A program made the translations under genes and the position numbers. DNA of 64,000 nt from Tenacibaculum singaporense (GTDB taxonomy: Bacteria; Bacteroidota; Bacteroidia; Flavobacteriales; Flavobacteriaceae), in the NCBI RefSeq assembly GCF_003867015.1, contig NZ_CP032548.1, positions 1,059,001 through 1,123,000 of the forward strand, in the 5' to 3' direction. The notes beneath the pieces are model-generated. The model did not search any database, was not told the origin of the DNA, and saw only the letters and a program-made list of their open reading frames with translations. This document shows positions 8,543 through 18,079 of the stretch, in pieces (position 1 is the first letter of the stretch; each line of letters starts with the position of its first letter).

Positions 8543-8944
8543 TTAGCTTCTGATATCTAAGGTTTGGAATATTTGTGCTTTTTTTGGAGCTAAAAGAATT
8601 AAATAAATTAATAAGATTACTCCTAACAATAAAAAATCAGGTTTTAAAATTAAAATCAAAAAGCAAGCACCTTCAATAATAGCCCATCTAGCTATAGAAG
8701 CAGACTGATAAATCGCAAGTTTCTCTTCATTACTAGCATCTTTTTGAATGTTTCTCAACATGTTTTTAAAGATGAAGTTACTAGCAACATAAGCAATTGC
8801 TGGAATAAAAGCATATAATAACGATGAGTTATCAATCACCATATCAAATATAGTTTTAAAATTACCCAGAATTGTAAAAGCAAGAGCAACTCCAGCAACT
8901 AAAGCAAGGTGAATAACTTTTAAGGTTTTAATTTTTTGATCCAT
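8543..8944 (-). CDS. Small membrane protein, function unknown
   Basis: 133 residues with about four hydrophobic segments (roughly residues 9-27, 38-57, 84-100 and 103-122) and a short loop with charged residues between the second and third. No catalytic motif is visible. It follows the aminotransferase after 16 bp on the same strand, so it is probably on the same transcript. Conserved proteins of this size and topology occur in Flavobacteriaceae, but I cannot name a function. Confidence 0.75.
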   Translation of the reverse strand: MDQKIKTLKVIHLALVAGVALAFTILGNFKTIFDMVIDNSSLLYAFIPAIAYVASNFIFKNMLRNIQKDASNEEKLAIYQSASIARWAIIEGACFLILILKPDFLLLGVILLIYLILLAPKKAQIFQTLDIRS

Positions 8945-8960
8945 AAGATTTCAGTCCAAA

Positions 8961-10088
8961 TTATTGAATAAAGTCATTCACAGTTTTAGTAATAAGCGCT
9001 AGTTGTTCTTCATCTAATTCTGTATGCATTGGTAACGAAATAACTTCATCAATCAACTGGTTAGTTACTGTAAAGTCATCTTCATTATATCTATCATCTT
9101 GATATGCTTTTTGAGCATGTAACGGAACAGGATAATAAATAGCATTTGGAATTCCGTTATCTAATAAATGTTGATGTAACTCATTACGCTTTCCGTTAGT
9201 AATTCTCAATGTATACTGATGGAAAACATGCGTTGTAAAATCACTTATAGTTGGTGTGATAATATTTGGATTGTTAGCAAAAGCGTTTGAATAATATTCC
9301 GCAGCTTTTCTACGAGCATCGCAATAACTATCCAATAAAGGTAATTTAGCTTTTAATACAGCAGCCTGAATAGAATCTAAACGAGAATTCACTCCAACAA
9401 CATCGTGGTAGTAGCGCTTATACATTCCATGATTAACCATTCCGCGAAGTGTATGTGCTAATTCATCATCATTAGTAAAAATAGCTCCACCATCACCATA
9501 GCAACCTAAGTTTTTAGAAGGGAAGAAAGAGGTAGTTCCTACATTTCCAATAGTTCCAGCTTTTTTCTTCGTTCCGTTAGAAAAAGTATAATCTGCTCCA
9601 ATGGCTTGGGCATTATCTTCTATTACAAATAAGTTATGTTCTTTAGCAACTTCTAAAATAGCTTCCATGTTAGCACATTGTCCGAATAAATGAACAGGGA
9701 CAATAGCTTTTGTTTTAGGAGTAATTGCTTTTTTTAAAGCTTCAATGTCAATATTAAAAGTATCAGGTTCAACATCAACTAAAACAGGAGTTAATTTTAA
9801 TAAACCGATAACCTCAACAGTTGCAGCAAATGTGAAATCAGCAGTAATTACCTCGTCTCCTGGCTCTAACCCTAAGCCCATCATGGCTATTTGTAGAGCA
9901 TCAGTACCATTAGCACACGGAATTACATGTTTAACACCTAAATAATTCTCTAAATCTGCTTGGAATCCATGAACATAGGGTCCGTTAATATATGCTGAAG
10001 AATTTAAAACTTCTTGAATAGAAGCATCAACTGTATCTTTTATTTTTTGATATTGACTTTGTAAGTCAACCATTTGAATTTTTCTCAT
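8961..10088 (-). CDS. DegT/DnrJ/EryC1/StrS family PLP-dependent aminotransferase
   Basis: 375 residues of the fold-type-I sugar aminotransferase family. The PLP-binding lysine is in FFPSKNLGCYGDGG (Lys192), preceded by the VIEDNAQAIGADY motif that holds the cofactor ring. Enzymes of this family transfer an amino group to a nucleotide-linked keto-sugar in surface-polysaccharide synthesis. No other sugar or glycosyltransferase gene is nearby, so the exact product is open. A small membrane protein follows in the same direction. Confidence 0.93.
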   Translation of the reverse strand: MRKIQMVDLQSQYQKIKDTVDASIQEVLNSSAYINGPYVHGFQADLENYLGVKHVIPCANGTDALQIAMMGLGLEPGDEVITADFTFAATVEVIGLLKLTPVLVDVEPDTFNIDIEALKKAITPKTKAIVPVHLFGQCANMEAILEVAKEHNLFVIEDNAQAIGADYTFSNGTKKKAGTIGNVGTTSFFPSKNLGCYGDGGAIFTNDDELAHTLRGMVNHGMYKRYYHDVVGVNSRLDSIQAAVLKAKLPLLDSYCDARRKAAEYYSNAFANNPNIITPTISDFTTHVFHQYTLRITNGKRNELHQHLLDNGIPNAIYYPVPLHAQKAYQDDRYNEDDFTVTNQLIDEVISLPMHTELDEEQLALITKTVNDFIQ

Positions 10089-10283
10089 TTTGACATGATT
10101 TTATAAACATCAAAAATACAAACTATCTTTCATTGTTACGAGGTCTTTACAGAAAATAATAAAAGGAATAACAGTATGTTTTGTATAAGATTGTACAATA
10201 TGTTTAATAAATAAAATATAGAGCAACAAAGGCTGAATATTGGCGTTTTGTAGAGAGGAGAAACTAAGATTAAGTATCACTAA

Positions 10284-12707
10284 ATGAAAACATCTAAACG
10301 TAAAATAGCTTTTAAAGTTTTAATAGGTTATGCCACTCTTGCGGTTTTAGCTGTTATTTCAGGAATCTTGTTGTTTTCTGAAATAAAAACTTACATAGAA
10401 ATACAAAAGCAAGGTGTTTCTGATAGAAGTAATATTATACAGACAGGAGGCTTAATTGCCGATATATATGAAAATGAAAATTTAGGGAGAGCAGCAATTC
10501 AATTGAATTCTTATAAGCGATATAATGAGTATGTAACGGAAAATAAATCGTTATTAAAAAAGATTGACTCACTTAATTTCCTTACAAAAGATGTGTCAAA
10601 AAAAACGATTTTAGATAGTGTTAAGTTGGTTTTAAATAAAAAGCGAAAAAACATAACTAGTTTAAGAAGGTTAAATCAAAGAAATGCTTCAGAAAAATCA
10701 ATAAACGAAGCTATAGATAAGTTAGGGTCTATAGATTCATTGCTAGGGAAAGGTTCAGTAAAAGACCTTGTTGATGATGCCGAGGTTTTTAATAAAAAAA
10801 CAGGATTGAGTTTAGAAAGATACCTTAAATTATTTGATAGAGAAGATGAAGAAAAACCCGTTAATGTTGAAGAACAAAAACAAATAGACTCCCTAGTTTC
10901 AGCTTCAAAAGAAATACTTCAAAAAGCCCAAAGAGAAACAACTATTAAACGAAGGTTTTTACGAATAAAAGAAAGAGAGTTAATAGAAAACGATATTACA
11001 ATTTCAAGAAAGTTACGAGAGGTTTTAAGTGTATTAGAAAGGGATGTTATTTTTAATGCAAACCAAGCTCATAAAAAGCATGAAGAAACGCTAGGACGTA
11101 GCAAGAATATAATTCTTTTAGCCACAGGAGTTGGTTTTGTGATCATTGTACTTTTTTCAATAATAATTTTAAATGATTTTTGGAGAAGTCAGCATTACAG
11201 ACAAGAATTGGAAAGTGCAAATGCAGTAACCTCATCACTTTTAAAAAGTAGAGAGCAGTTAATATCTATGGTAAGTCATGATTTGAGAACTCCTTTAAGT
11301 ACTATTACTGGATTTAGTGAGTTGTTGCAAAAATCAATAACTAACAGGAAGGAGAAAAATTACATAGTGCATATACAAAATGCATCGGTTTACATGGGAC
11401 AACTTGTTGGTGATCTTTTAGAGTTTTCAAAATTAGAAAATAGTAAAATAACTATCGAGGCAATTCCTTTTGATTTAAAAAAAAATATAGAAGAAGTAGC
11501 TGATAGTGCTAAGAATTTAGTTCAGAACAAACCTATTTCAGTAGAAGTAAAGCATGATGAAAAAATAAACTCATTAATTATTAGTGACCCTTTTAGAATA
11601 AAGCAAATACTATATAATTTAGTAACCAATGCCTGTAAGTTTACAAAAGAAGGTTCAATAATAATAAAGAGTAAGTTAAGAAGTGTAAAAGAACAAAGCT
11701 ATATAGAAATTATAGTAATTGATACAGGAGTTGGGATAGATAAAGATAAGCAAGACAAAGTGTTTAAAGAATTTACACAGGTGCATGAAAAAGAGAATGG
11801 TCAGAATGGATTTGGGCTAGGTTTGACTATCTCTAGAAGGTTAGCAGAGCTTTTAGGAGGGTCGTTAACTTTGCAAAGTAGCTTAGGAAAAGGAAGTAAA
11901 TTTTCATTGTTTGTACCAGTTACATTTGCCGAAGAAAAACCAAAAGAGAAAGAAATAGAATCTCAACAGGAAATAATTAGTATTCATGCTGTAATAGTAG
12001 AAGATGATGCTTCTTTGAGATCACTGTTAAAGAATGTTTTAGAGGAATTAGGAATGATGGTAACCTCTTTTGGGAATGCTCAAGAAGCACTAAAAGAAAT
12101 AGATAATATTACTTGCGATTTGGTTTTAACTGATATACAGCTTCCTAAAATGAATGGTATCCATTTTATGGAGACCTTAAAGAAACATAAATCTTATAAA
12201 GGTCAGCCCATTGTGGCAATGACAGGGAGAGCGAATTTATCGGAAAGTGAATATATTAAAAATGGTTTTTCAGACGCATTGATTAAACCTTTTCACTCTA
12301 AAAGGTTAAAAGAAATTTTACAACGGTTCTTTGATTTTAAAATTAAAGATGATAATATATTTGATAATCAGTGTGATAATAAGAAAGCAAATAGTTTTGA
12401 TATTACTTCCTTGAAAACATTTTTAAATAATGATGAGGAAGAGATAAAAAAAACATTAGAATCTTTTTTAAAAGATACTGAAGAGAACTTATTGTTATTA
12501 AAGAGGTTTGTAGACAAGAATAACTTAGAAGAGTTTAATAATATCAGCCATAAAATGTTGGGAATGTCAAAACAATTAAAAGCAACTAAATTAATCGCTT
12601 TTTTAGAAGAGTTTGAGGTTAGTAACGAGATAGATAAAACCTCATGGAGGAACTTTAAAAAAGAGGTAGAGACCTTTTTAATTGAACTAAAATCTTATCT
12701 TAACTAA
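10284..12707 (+). CDS. Hybrid sensor histidine kinase with receiver and Hpt domains
   Basis: 807 residues. Two transmembrane helices (about 10-32 and 275-297) enclose a mostly helical, CHASE3-like periplasmic sensor. Then come a HisKA domain (MVSHDLRTPLST, phospho-accepting His332), a HATPase domain (N box NLVTNACKFT, G box DTGVGI, GFGLGLTI), a receiver domain with acceptor Asp617 in LTDIQLPKMNG, and a C-terminal Hpt domain with His756 in NNISHKMLG. It should relay phosphate internally and out to a separate regulator. The neighbouring convergent NtrC-type regulator, with which it overlaps by 8 bp, is the likely partner. Confidence 0.95.
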   Translation: MKTSKRKIAFKVLIGYATLAVLAVISGILLFSEIKTYIEIQKQGVSDRSNIIQTGGLIADIYENENLGRAAIQLNSYKRYNEYVTENKSLLKKIDSLNFLTKDVSKKTILDSVKLVLNKKRKNITSLRRLNQRNASEKSINEAIDKLGSIDSLLGKGSVKDLVDDAEVFNKKTGLSLERYLKLFDREDEEKPVNVEEQKQIDSLVSASKEILQKAQRETTIKRRFLRIKERELIENDITISRKLREVLSVLERDVIFNANQAHKKHEETLGRSKNIILLATGVGFVIIVLFSIIILNDFWRSQHYRQELESANAVTSSLLKSREQLISMVSHDLRTPLSTITGFSELLQKSITNRKEKNYIVHIQNASVYMGQLVGDLLEFSKLENSKITIEAIPFDLKKNIEEVADSAKNLVQNKPISVEVKHDEKINSLIISDPFRIKQILYNLVTNACKFTKEGSIIIKSKLRSVKEQSYIEIIVIDTGVGIDKDKQDKVFKEFTQVHEKENGQNGFGLGLTISRRLAELLGGSLTLQSSLGKGSKFSLFVPVTFAEEKPKEKEIESQQEIISIHAVIVEDDASLRSLLKNVLEELGMMVTSFGNAQEALKEIDNITCDLVLTDIQLPKMNGIHFMETLKKHKSYKGQPIVAMTGRANLSESEYIKNGFSDALIKPFHSKRLKEILQRFFDFKIKDDNIFDNQCDNKKANSFDITSLKTFLNNDEEEIKKTLESFLKDTEENLLLLKRFVDKNNLEEFNNISHKMLGMSKQLKATKLIAFLEEFEVSNEIDKTSWRNFKKEVETFLIELKSYLN

Positions 12708-14037
12708 TCTTGTGTTCTTTTAATTTATTATACAGGGTTTTTCTAGTAATATTTAAAAGTTTTGCAGCTTTAGTTTTGTTATTTTTAGCTTCATGTAAAG
12801 CTCTAATAATAAGTTTTTTTTCATTTTCTTTGGTAGAAAAATCATTAGGTAAACTGTATTGACCTTCAGTGTTTTTTAATTCTTCAGGTAAAACTTCTTT
12901 TTCTATAATTTCAGTTTGAGATAAAAGCGTAGCTCTTTTTATAACATTAGATAACTCTCGTAAGTTTCCAGGCCAATTATATTGTTGAAATAAAGCTAGA
13001 ACTTCTTGAGAAAACCCAGCAATTGACTTGTTAAGTTGTTTGTTAGCCTTTTCTAAGAAGAAATCAGCGTATAGAATTAAATCATCTTTTCTATCTTTTA
13101 AACTAGGAACCTTAATAGAGAACTCATTTAAACGATGGTATAAATCTTCTCTAAAGTTACCTTTTTCAACAGCTAATAATAAATCTTCATTGGTAGCTGT
13201 AATCAAACGAATATCTACCATAATTTCTTTACTACTTCCAACAGGTTTAATCTTTCTTTCTTGTAAAGCGCGTAACAATTGTACCTGACTTTCGTAATTT
13301 AAGTTTCCAACTTCATCTAAAAAAAGAGTTCCTCCATTTGCAGTTTCAAAGTGTCCAATTTTATCATTTATAGCTCCAGTAAAAGATCCTTTTTGGTGTC
13401 CAAAAAATTCACTTGAAGCAATTTCTTTAGGAATAGCTCCACAGTCTACTGCAATAAATGGTTTGTCTTTGCGTAAACTTTGGGTATGAATGGTGTTTGC
13501 AACAACCTCTTTACCTGTACCACTTTCACCTGTAATAAGAACAGACATATCAGTTGGAGCTACTAAGTGAATATGCTCGTATAAGCTTTTAGAAGCTGAA
13601 CTTATACCAGAAACAATATTAGAACTTGAGCTGGAAACTTTATTGTCTTCCTTTTTTGTTTGGGTAACTTCTTCAGGTTTAACCTCAAGAGCATTACTAA
13701 TTACTTCTAAAACTTCATCAGGATTAAAAGGCTTAGAAATATAATCAAAAGCACCTTGTTTCATTGCTTGTACTGCCGTGGAAACTTCAGCATAACTCGT
13801 CATTAAAACAACAGGAATATCACTGTCTGTATTTTTACTCTGTTTCAATAAATCAATACCATTACCATCAGGAAGGCGTAAATCAGTAAAAATTAAATTA
13901 TAAGAATGCTTTTTTAAGAGAGCAGAAGCATTTTTAATAGTATAGCTAACCTCTACTGAATACTGATGTCGCTCTAAAAAATGCTTTAACATATTAGAAA
14001 AAGTAACATCGTCCTCTACCAATAAAATCTTTTTCAT
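12700..14037 (-). CDS. Sigma-54-dependent response regulator, NtrC family
   Basis: 445 residues: receiver domain (phospho-acceptor Asp52 in FTDLRLPDGNG), AAA+ domain with Walker A GESGTGKE, and a Fis-type helix-turn-helix at the C-terminus (NKTKAAKLLNITRKTLYNKL). The sigma-54 contact loop reads GSFTGA rather than the classic GAFTGA, a variant that is usually still functional. It activates sigma-54 promoters when phosphorylated. It converges on the hybrid kinase gene with an 8-bp overlap of the two coding ends, and the pair probably forms one signalling system; targets are unknown. Confidence 0.94.
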   Translation of the reverse strand: MKKILLVEDDVTFSNMLKHFLERHQYSVEVSYTIKNASALLKKHSYNLIFTDLRLPDGNGIDLLKQSKNTDSDIPVVLMTSYAEVSTAVQAMKQGAFDYISKPFNPDEVLEVISNALEVKPEEVTQTKKEDNKVSSSSSNIVSGISSASKSLYEHIHLVAPTDMSVLITGESGTGKEVVANTIHTQSLRKDKPFIAVDCGAIPKEIASSEFFGHQKGSFTGAINDKIGHFETANGGTLFLDEVGNLNYESQVQLLRALQERKIKPVGSSKEIMVDIRLITATNEDLLLAVEKGNFREDLYHRLNEFSIKVPSLKDRKDDLILYADFFLEKANKQLNKSIAGFSQEVLALFQQYNWPGNLRELSNVIKRATLLSQTEIIEKEVLPEELKNTEGQYSLPNDFSTKENEKKLIIRALHEAKNNKTKAAKLLNITRKTLYNKLKEHKIS

Positions 14038-14089
14038 AAAAAATGTTTATTCTAAATTGTTTGTATAATATAACTTTTTGTAAAAATAA

Positions 14090-14120
14090 AAAGAGCGTTT
14101 TACATGAAAACGCTCTTTCT
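14090..14120 (-). terminator. Terminator after the first PepSY-like gene
   Basis: AAGAGCGTTTT and AAAACGCTCTT form a stem with a short loop; read on the minus strand it is followed by CTTTTTATTTTTA. It closes the small exported-protein pair. Confidence 0.8.
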
Positions 14121-14150
14121 TCAATAAAATTGAGGAGGGAAATAAAAAAA

Positions 14151-14471
14151 TTACTTTTTTGAATTGCTAACTTCTTTTTCGTCTAATAAGTTACCTTCTT
14201 TATCAGTATAAATAGTTTTGGTTGTGTTATTTACACTAATTTCTAATTTGTACTGCTCTTTTTCGTTAACAAAAGCTTTACTTAAGGTAGCTTTAGGGAA
14301 GCTTTCCTTAATAGAGTTTACTAATGTTGCTGGTAACTTGTCTAAAGAGACTTCTTGGAATCCATCTGCTACAACTGTATGAACAGGGTTTATAGGGGAA
14401 ATAGTGTTGTTAACTGTTGCATAAGTTGATACACCTGCTAAGATTGCTACTGCTAAGATTAATTTTTTCAT
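14151..14471 (-). CDS. Exported PepSY-like (DUF2874-type) small protein, copy 1
   Basis: 106 residues with a Sec signal peptide (MKKLILAVAILAGVSTYA, cleavage after about residue 18). The mature part has the pattern LPATLVNSIKESFPKATLSKAF...YKLEISV...YTDKEGNLLDEKE, which resembles the PepSY-like/BLIP-like small periplasmic domains of Bacteroidota. Role unknown; such domains are often thought to bind or inhibit proteases. It is a close paralogue of the next gene upstream (14535-14843), from which it is separated by 63 bp. Confidence 0.8.
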   Translation of the reverse strand: MKKLILAVAILAGVSTYATVNNTISPINPVHTVVADGFQEVSLDKLPATLVNSIKESFPKATLSKAFVNEKEQYKLEISVNNTTKTIYTDKEGNLLDEKEVSNSKK

Positions 14472-14534
14472 GACATTAAGTTTATAAGTTATAATTATTT
14501 AATATTGTAATACAATAAGGGAAATTTGTATGGG

Positions 14535-14843
14535 TTATTTTACTTCTTTAGCGTCTAACCAATTTCCTTCCTTGTCAGCAAAAAGAGTTTTGCTTTCGCT
14601 TTCTAAACTAATTTCTAATTTGTATTGCTCTTTTTCATTTACAAAAGCCTTACTTAATTTACCTTTAGGAAAGCTCTCTTTTACAGATTTTACAACAGCT
14701 GCCGGTAACTTGTCTAAAGAAACCTCTTTAAAACCATTTTCTACAACCGTGTGAACTGGAGTGATTGGAGAAATAGTGTTGTTTGTTGTTGCGTAGGTTG
14801 AAGCTCCTGCTAAAATTGCTGCTGCTAAAATTAAATTTTTCAT
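14535..14843 (-). CDS. Exported PepSY-like (DUF2874-type) small protein, copy 2
   Basis: 102 residues, signal peptide MKNLILAAAILAGASTYA followed by a mature domain that is about three-quarters identical to copy 1, including the identical run LSKAFVNEKEQYKLEIS. The two genes are a tandem duplication in the same orientation. Copy 2 ends shortly after DAKEVK, whereas copy 1 carries a serine/lysine tail. Function unknown, as for copy 1. Confidence 0.8.
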   Translation of the reverse strand: MKNLILAAAILAGASTYATTNNTISPITPVHTVVENGFKEVSLDKLPAAVVKSVKESFPKGKLSKAFVNEKEQYKLEISLESESKTLFADKEGNWLDAKEVK

Positions 14844-15094
14844 GATATTAAGTTTTTAAGTTATTTACTGTTTGCTTGTTGTATTGAAATAAATATGCCA
14901 TCAACTTTGAGTTAAATGATAAAAACTGTTAATGCATTGTTTTTTAGTTGTTTATTGTTTTTGTTTGTTTTGATGGGGAATATTTTTATGTGTAAAAAGT
15001 GTGTAAATACTTAAGAAGACTGTGTAAAAAATACACGATTCGCCTAGAGAAGGGCAATAAATAATTCTGTTATCTTTGAAGAAAATCATCCCTA
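14844..15094. other. Divergent intergenic region (251 bp)
   Basis: It separates the PepSY-like pair (minus) from the acylase gene (plus). A -7 box TATCTTTG at 15071-15078 would give an acylase transcript starting about 10 bp before its ATG. The rest is A/T-rich with no hairpin or open frame I would support. Confidence 0.5.
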
Positions 15095-17479
15095 ATGAAA
15101 TTATTAAAAAAATCTTTAAAAATTGTTCTATTACTTTTAGTGCTATTAAGTATTGGTGTTTGGTTATTTACAAAAACTTTACACCCAACGTATAAAGGAG
15201 AGTTAGCATTAGCTGATATTTCAGATAAAGTTACCGTGTATTATGATAAAGTTGGAGTGCCGCATATAAATGCGCAAAATCAACAAGATGCTTATACTGC
15301 TTTAGGGTATGTACATGCACAAGACCGATTGTGGCAAATGGAACTCATCAGAAGAATTGCTGCTGGAAGGTTAGCAGAAGTTTTTGGAAAAGACTTGGTT
15401 AGAGTAGATAAGTTTTTCTCTGGATTAGGAATTGAAGAAGCTGCTGAAAAAACAATTGAAGAATTAGATAAAAATTCAGAAGCCTATAAATTAACAGAAG
15501 CGTATTTAAACGGAATCAATCAGTTTATTGAAGAAGGAGCAACGCCCTTAGAGTTTTATTTAGTAGGATTGGATAAAGAAAATTATACAATTAAAGATGT
15601 GTATAATGTTTTTGGTTATATGGCATTTAGTTTTGCGATTGCTCATAAAACAGATCCGTTACTAACAGAAGTAAAAGAAAAATTAGGAGAACCGTATGTA
15701 AATGAATTGCTAAACTCATTCAATGAAAATTTAACCCTGAACAAAACGACCAATACAAAAGAAATCAAAGCAGAATTGTCTTTAGCGGTGAGTGAAATTA
15801 TGGATCAATTACCTGTAGCTCCTTTTATAGGAAGTAACTCATGGGTAATTGCGCCGTCTAAAACAAAAAACGGTAAGGTGATTTTTGCAAATGATCCGCA
15901 TATTAATTTTTCTCAACCATCGGTTTGGTATCAGAATCATATTAAAACCCCTGATTTTGAAATCTACGGATTTAATCTGGCTTTGATGCCATTTCCGTTG
16001 TTAGGACACAATAAAGAGTATGCTTACGGGTTAACGATGTTGGCAAATGATGATTTGAATTTTTATGAAGAAAAAAATAATCCAGAGAATTCAATGGAGT
16101 ACAAAACTCCTCAAGGATACCAGAAATATGAGTTGTGGGATAAGCATATAAAGGTTAAGGATGGAAAAGATACTACGTATCAAGTTAAAGTTAGTAAACA
16201 TGGTCCGATTATGAACGGATTAATAGAACATGTAACAGATGAAAGACCAATTGCAATGAACTGGATTTATACGCAGTTGCCTAATCAATTGTTAGAAGCG
16301 TCACACAAAATGTCGCATGCAAACTCGTTAGAAGATTTTAAAACAGGAACCGCTAAAATTCATGCACCAGGATTAAATGTAATGTATGGAGATGCGAAAG
16401 GGAATGTAGGTTGGTTTGCATCGGCTAAATTATATGAATTAAGAGGTAGTTTGTCTTCTAAAATGTACTTAAATGGAGCTTCTGGTAAGGATGAAATTAT
16501 AGAGTATTTAGATTTTGAAGAAAATCCGCAAGCGGAAAATCCTAGTTGGAATTATGTGTATTCTGCCAATAATCAACCTGATTCGGTAAGAGGAAAATTA
16601 TATCCTGGATACTATCAGCCTGAAGATAGAGCGAAGAGAATTGTTCAGTTATTAGAACCTAAAAATGATTTTACGAAAGAGGATGTGGCTGAAATGATTT
16701 ACGATGTTACTTCACTTGTTGTTCCAGAAATAGGAAGAGAGTTGTTAGCAAGTGTAGATAAGTCGTCACTATCTCCTTCGGCTAAAAAAGCATATTCGGT
16801 GTTAGAAAAGTGGAATGGAGAATATTTAAAAACTAATGTAGCTCCGACTATTTATAATCGATTTTTGTATGAATTCTTAACTGCTACTTATAAAGATGAG
16901 TTAGGAGATAGCTTTCAGTTGTTTATTGATACGCAATTACAAGATCAAGTATTAGCACAACAAGCTAAAAGAGAGCAATCGGTTTGGTGGGATGATATTT
17001 CAACAACAAATAAAGTTGAAACTAGAAATGAAATAATTACCACAGCTTTTCAAAAATCCATCACATTTTTACAAAATCAATTAGGAGAGAATGTAGAAAA
17101 TTGGACGTGGAATCGCGTAATTTCTGTGGAGTATGAACACGCTATTGGTAAAGCAGGTGGTTTGTTACGTAAGTTCTTTAATGTAGGTCCGTTTGAAACC
17201 ATTGGAGGAAATGAAGTGATAAACAATCAGATTTTTAAATTGGATAGTACAGGGGTGTATAAAATTCACGGAGGACCTTCAACACGTAGGGTTATAGACT
17301 TTTCTGATGTAGAAAATAGCATTGCGATTTTGCCCACAGGGCAATCAGGAAATGTGTTTAGTCCGTATTACAAAGACCAAGCACAAAAATATGTAGATGG
17401 TGAGTTTGTGAAAATGATCCTAAATGAAGCAGTTATAAAGAAGAGTAAAAATAAATTGGTGTTTTTACCGAAACAGTAA
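15095..17479 (+). CDS. Penicillin acylase family (Ntn-hydrolase) protein
   Basis: 794 residues. A short N-terminal hydrophobic helix (residues 8-26) is a signal or anchor. The precursor chain contains the alpha-subunit motif YVHAQDRLWQMELIRRIAAGRLAE, and the beta-subunit would begin at Ser247 in GSNSWV, the autocatalytic nucleophile of this family. Downstream motifs include NDPH and the C-terminal GPSTRRVIDF stretch. Enzymes of the group cleave amide bonds in beta-lactams or acyl-homoserine lactones; which of these applies cannot be decided here. It is monocistronic, followed by a degenerate dispersed repeat. Confidence 0.9.
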   Translation: MKLLKKSLKIVLLLLVLLSIGVWLFTKTLHPTYKGELALADISDKVTVYYDKVGVPHINAQNQQDAYTALGYVHAQDRLWQMELIRRIAAGRLAEVFGKDLVRVDKFFSGLGIEEAAEKTIEELDKNSEAYKLTEAYLNGINQFIEEGATPLEFYLVGLDKENYTIKDVYNVFGYMAFSFAIAHKTDPLLTEVKEKLGEPYVNELLNSFNENLTLNKTTNTKEIKAELSLAVSEIMDQLPVAPFIGSNSWVIAPSKTKNGKVIFANDPHINFSQPSVWYQNHIKTPDFEIYGFNLALMPFPLLGHNKEYAYGLTMLANDDLNFYEEKNNPENSMEYKTPQGYQKYELWDKHIKVKDGKDTTYQVKVSKHGPIMNGLIEHVTDERPIAMNWIYTQLPNQLLEASHKMSHANSLEDFKTGTAKIHAPGLNVMYGDAKGNVGWFASAKLYELRGSLSSKMYLNGASGKDEIIEYLDFEENPQAENPSWNYVYSANNQPDSVRGKLYPGYYQPEDRAKRIVQLLEPKNDFTKEDVAEMIYDVTSLVVPEIGRELLASVDKSSLSPSAKKAYSVLEKWNGEYLKTNVAPTIYNRFLYEFLTATYKDELGDSFQLFIDTQLQDQVLAQQAKREQSVWWDDISTTNKVETRNEIITTAFQKSITFLQNQLGENVENWTWNRVISVEYEHAIGKAGGLLRKFFNVGPFETIGGNEVINNQIFKLDSTGVYKIHGGPSTRRVIDFSDVENSIAILPTGQSGNVFSPYYKDQAQKYVDGEFVKMILNEAVIKKSKNKLVFLPKQ

Positions 17480-17487
17480 TAAGTTAA

Positions 17488-17516
17488 ATATGTCATTTCG
17501 ACCAGAGGGAGAAATC
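17488..17516. repeat. Fragment resembling a dispersed flavobacterial intergenic repeat
   Basis: The stretch starting TATGTCATTTCGACC and ending GGAGAAATCTTAC is very similar to a short element I know from intergenic regions of many Flavobacteriia (TCATTTCGACCGAAGGGAG form). Only one copy is seen in this window, so assignment rests on recollection rather than on a comparison. Confidence 0.4.
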
Positions 17517-17587
17517 TTACTAAAGTAACAGATTACTTCAGTTGTATCTCCTTTGTAATGATTAGTTCTTTGTGAATATGTCTTAAT

Positions 17588-18076
17588 TTATATTTTAGAT
17601 TTTAAAAGATTTAGGAGATGAATATCTACTTTTTTATTTTGATTTAGAGCTTGACATATTTCGGCAAGATCTGAGTACTTCCATTCTTTAAATTTGTTAA
17701 TTCTGTATGATGAAGAAGGGGTGTGTAATTTTAAAAAATACTTAACTCTACCACTACGAGAACCTTGAGATTTTATTTCGATAGAAATATCTTTTAATTC
17801 ATGAGTTTTTTCCCATTCTTTATTGAAAGTTGTTCCTTTTATGAAAACCTGAGCATTGTTAATTTGTATTTCTTTAATATAATTTTGGGTTAAAAAAAGA
17901 GACATAATACCCCAAACTATTGAGTATCCCAAAGTAATGGTAATAGAAGAGTCTATGGAAAATCTTTTAAGAGGTGTTAAGGAAAGTAAGAATATGAAAA
18001 AAACAGAAGGGAAAAATAGAGACATAAATCTGTGCCAATATTTTTTTTGTTTTATAGGTTTATAAATTTTATCCAT
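17588..18076 (-). CDS. Membrane protein of unknown function
   Basis: 162 residues. Two hydrophobic helices (about residues 17-35 and 44-62) are followed by a soluble beta-rich domain of about 95 residues ending in LLNLLKSKI, a layout like bacterial PH-type membrane proteins. No catalytic residues are evident. It starts 3 bp after the nitroreductase stop and probably shares its transcript. Confidence 0.7.
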   Translation of the reverse strand: MDKIYKPIKQKKYWHRFMSLFFPSVFFIFLLSLTPLKRFSIDSSITITLGYSIVWGIMSLFLTQNYIKEIQINNAQVFIKGTTFNKEWEKTHELKDISIEIKSQGSRSGRVKYFLKLHTPSSSYRINKFKEWKYSDLAEICQALNQNKKVDIHLLNLLKSKI

Positions 18077-18079
18077 TAA

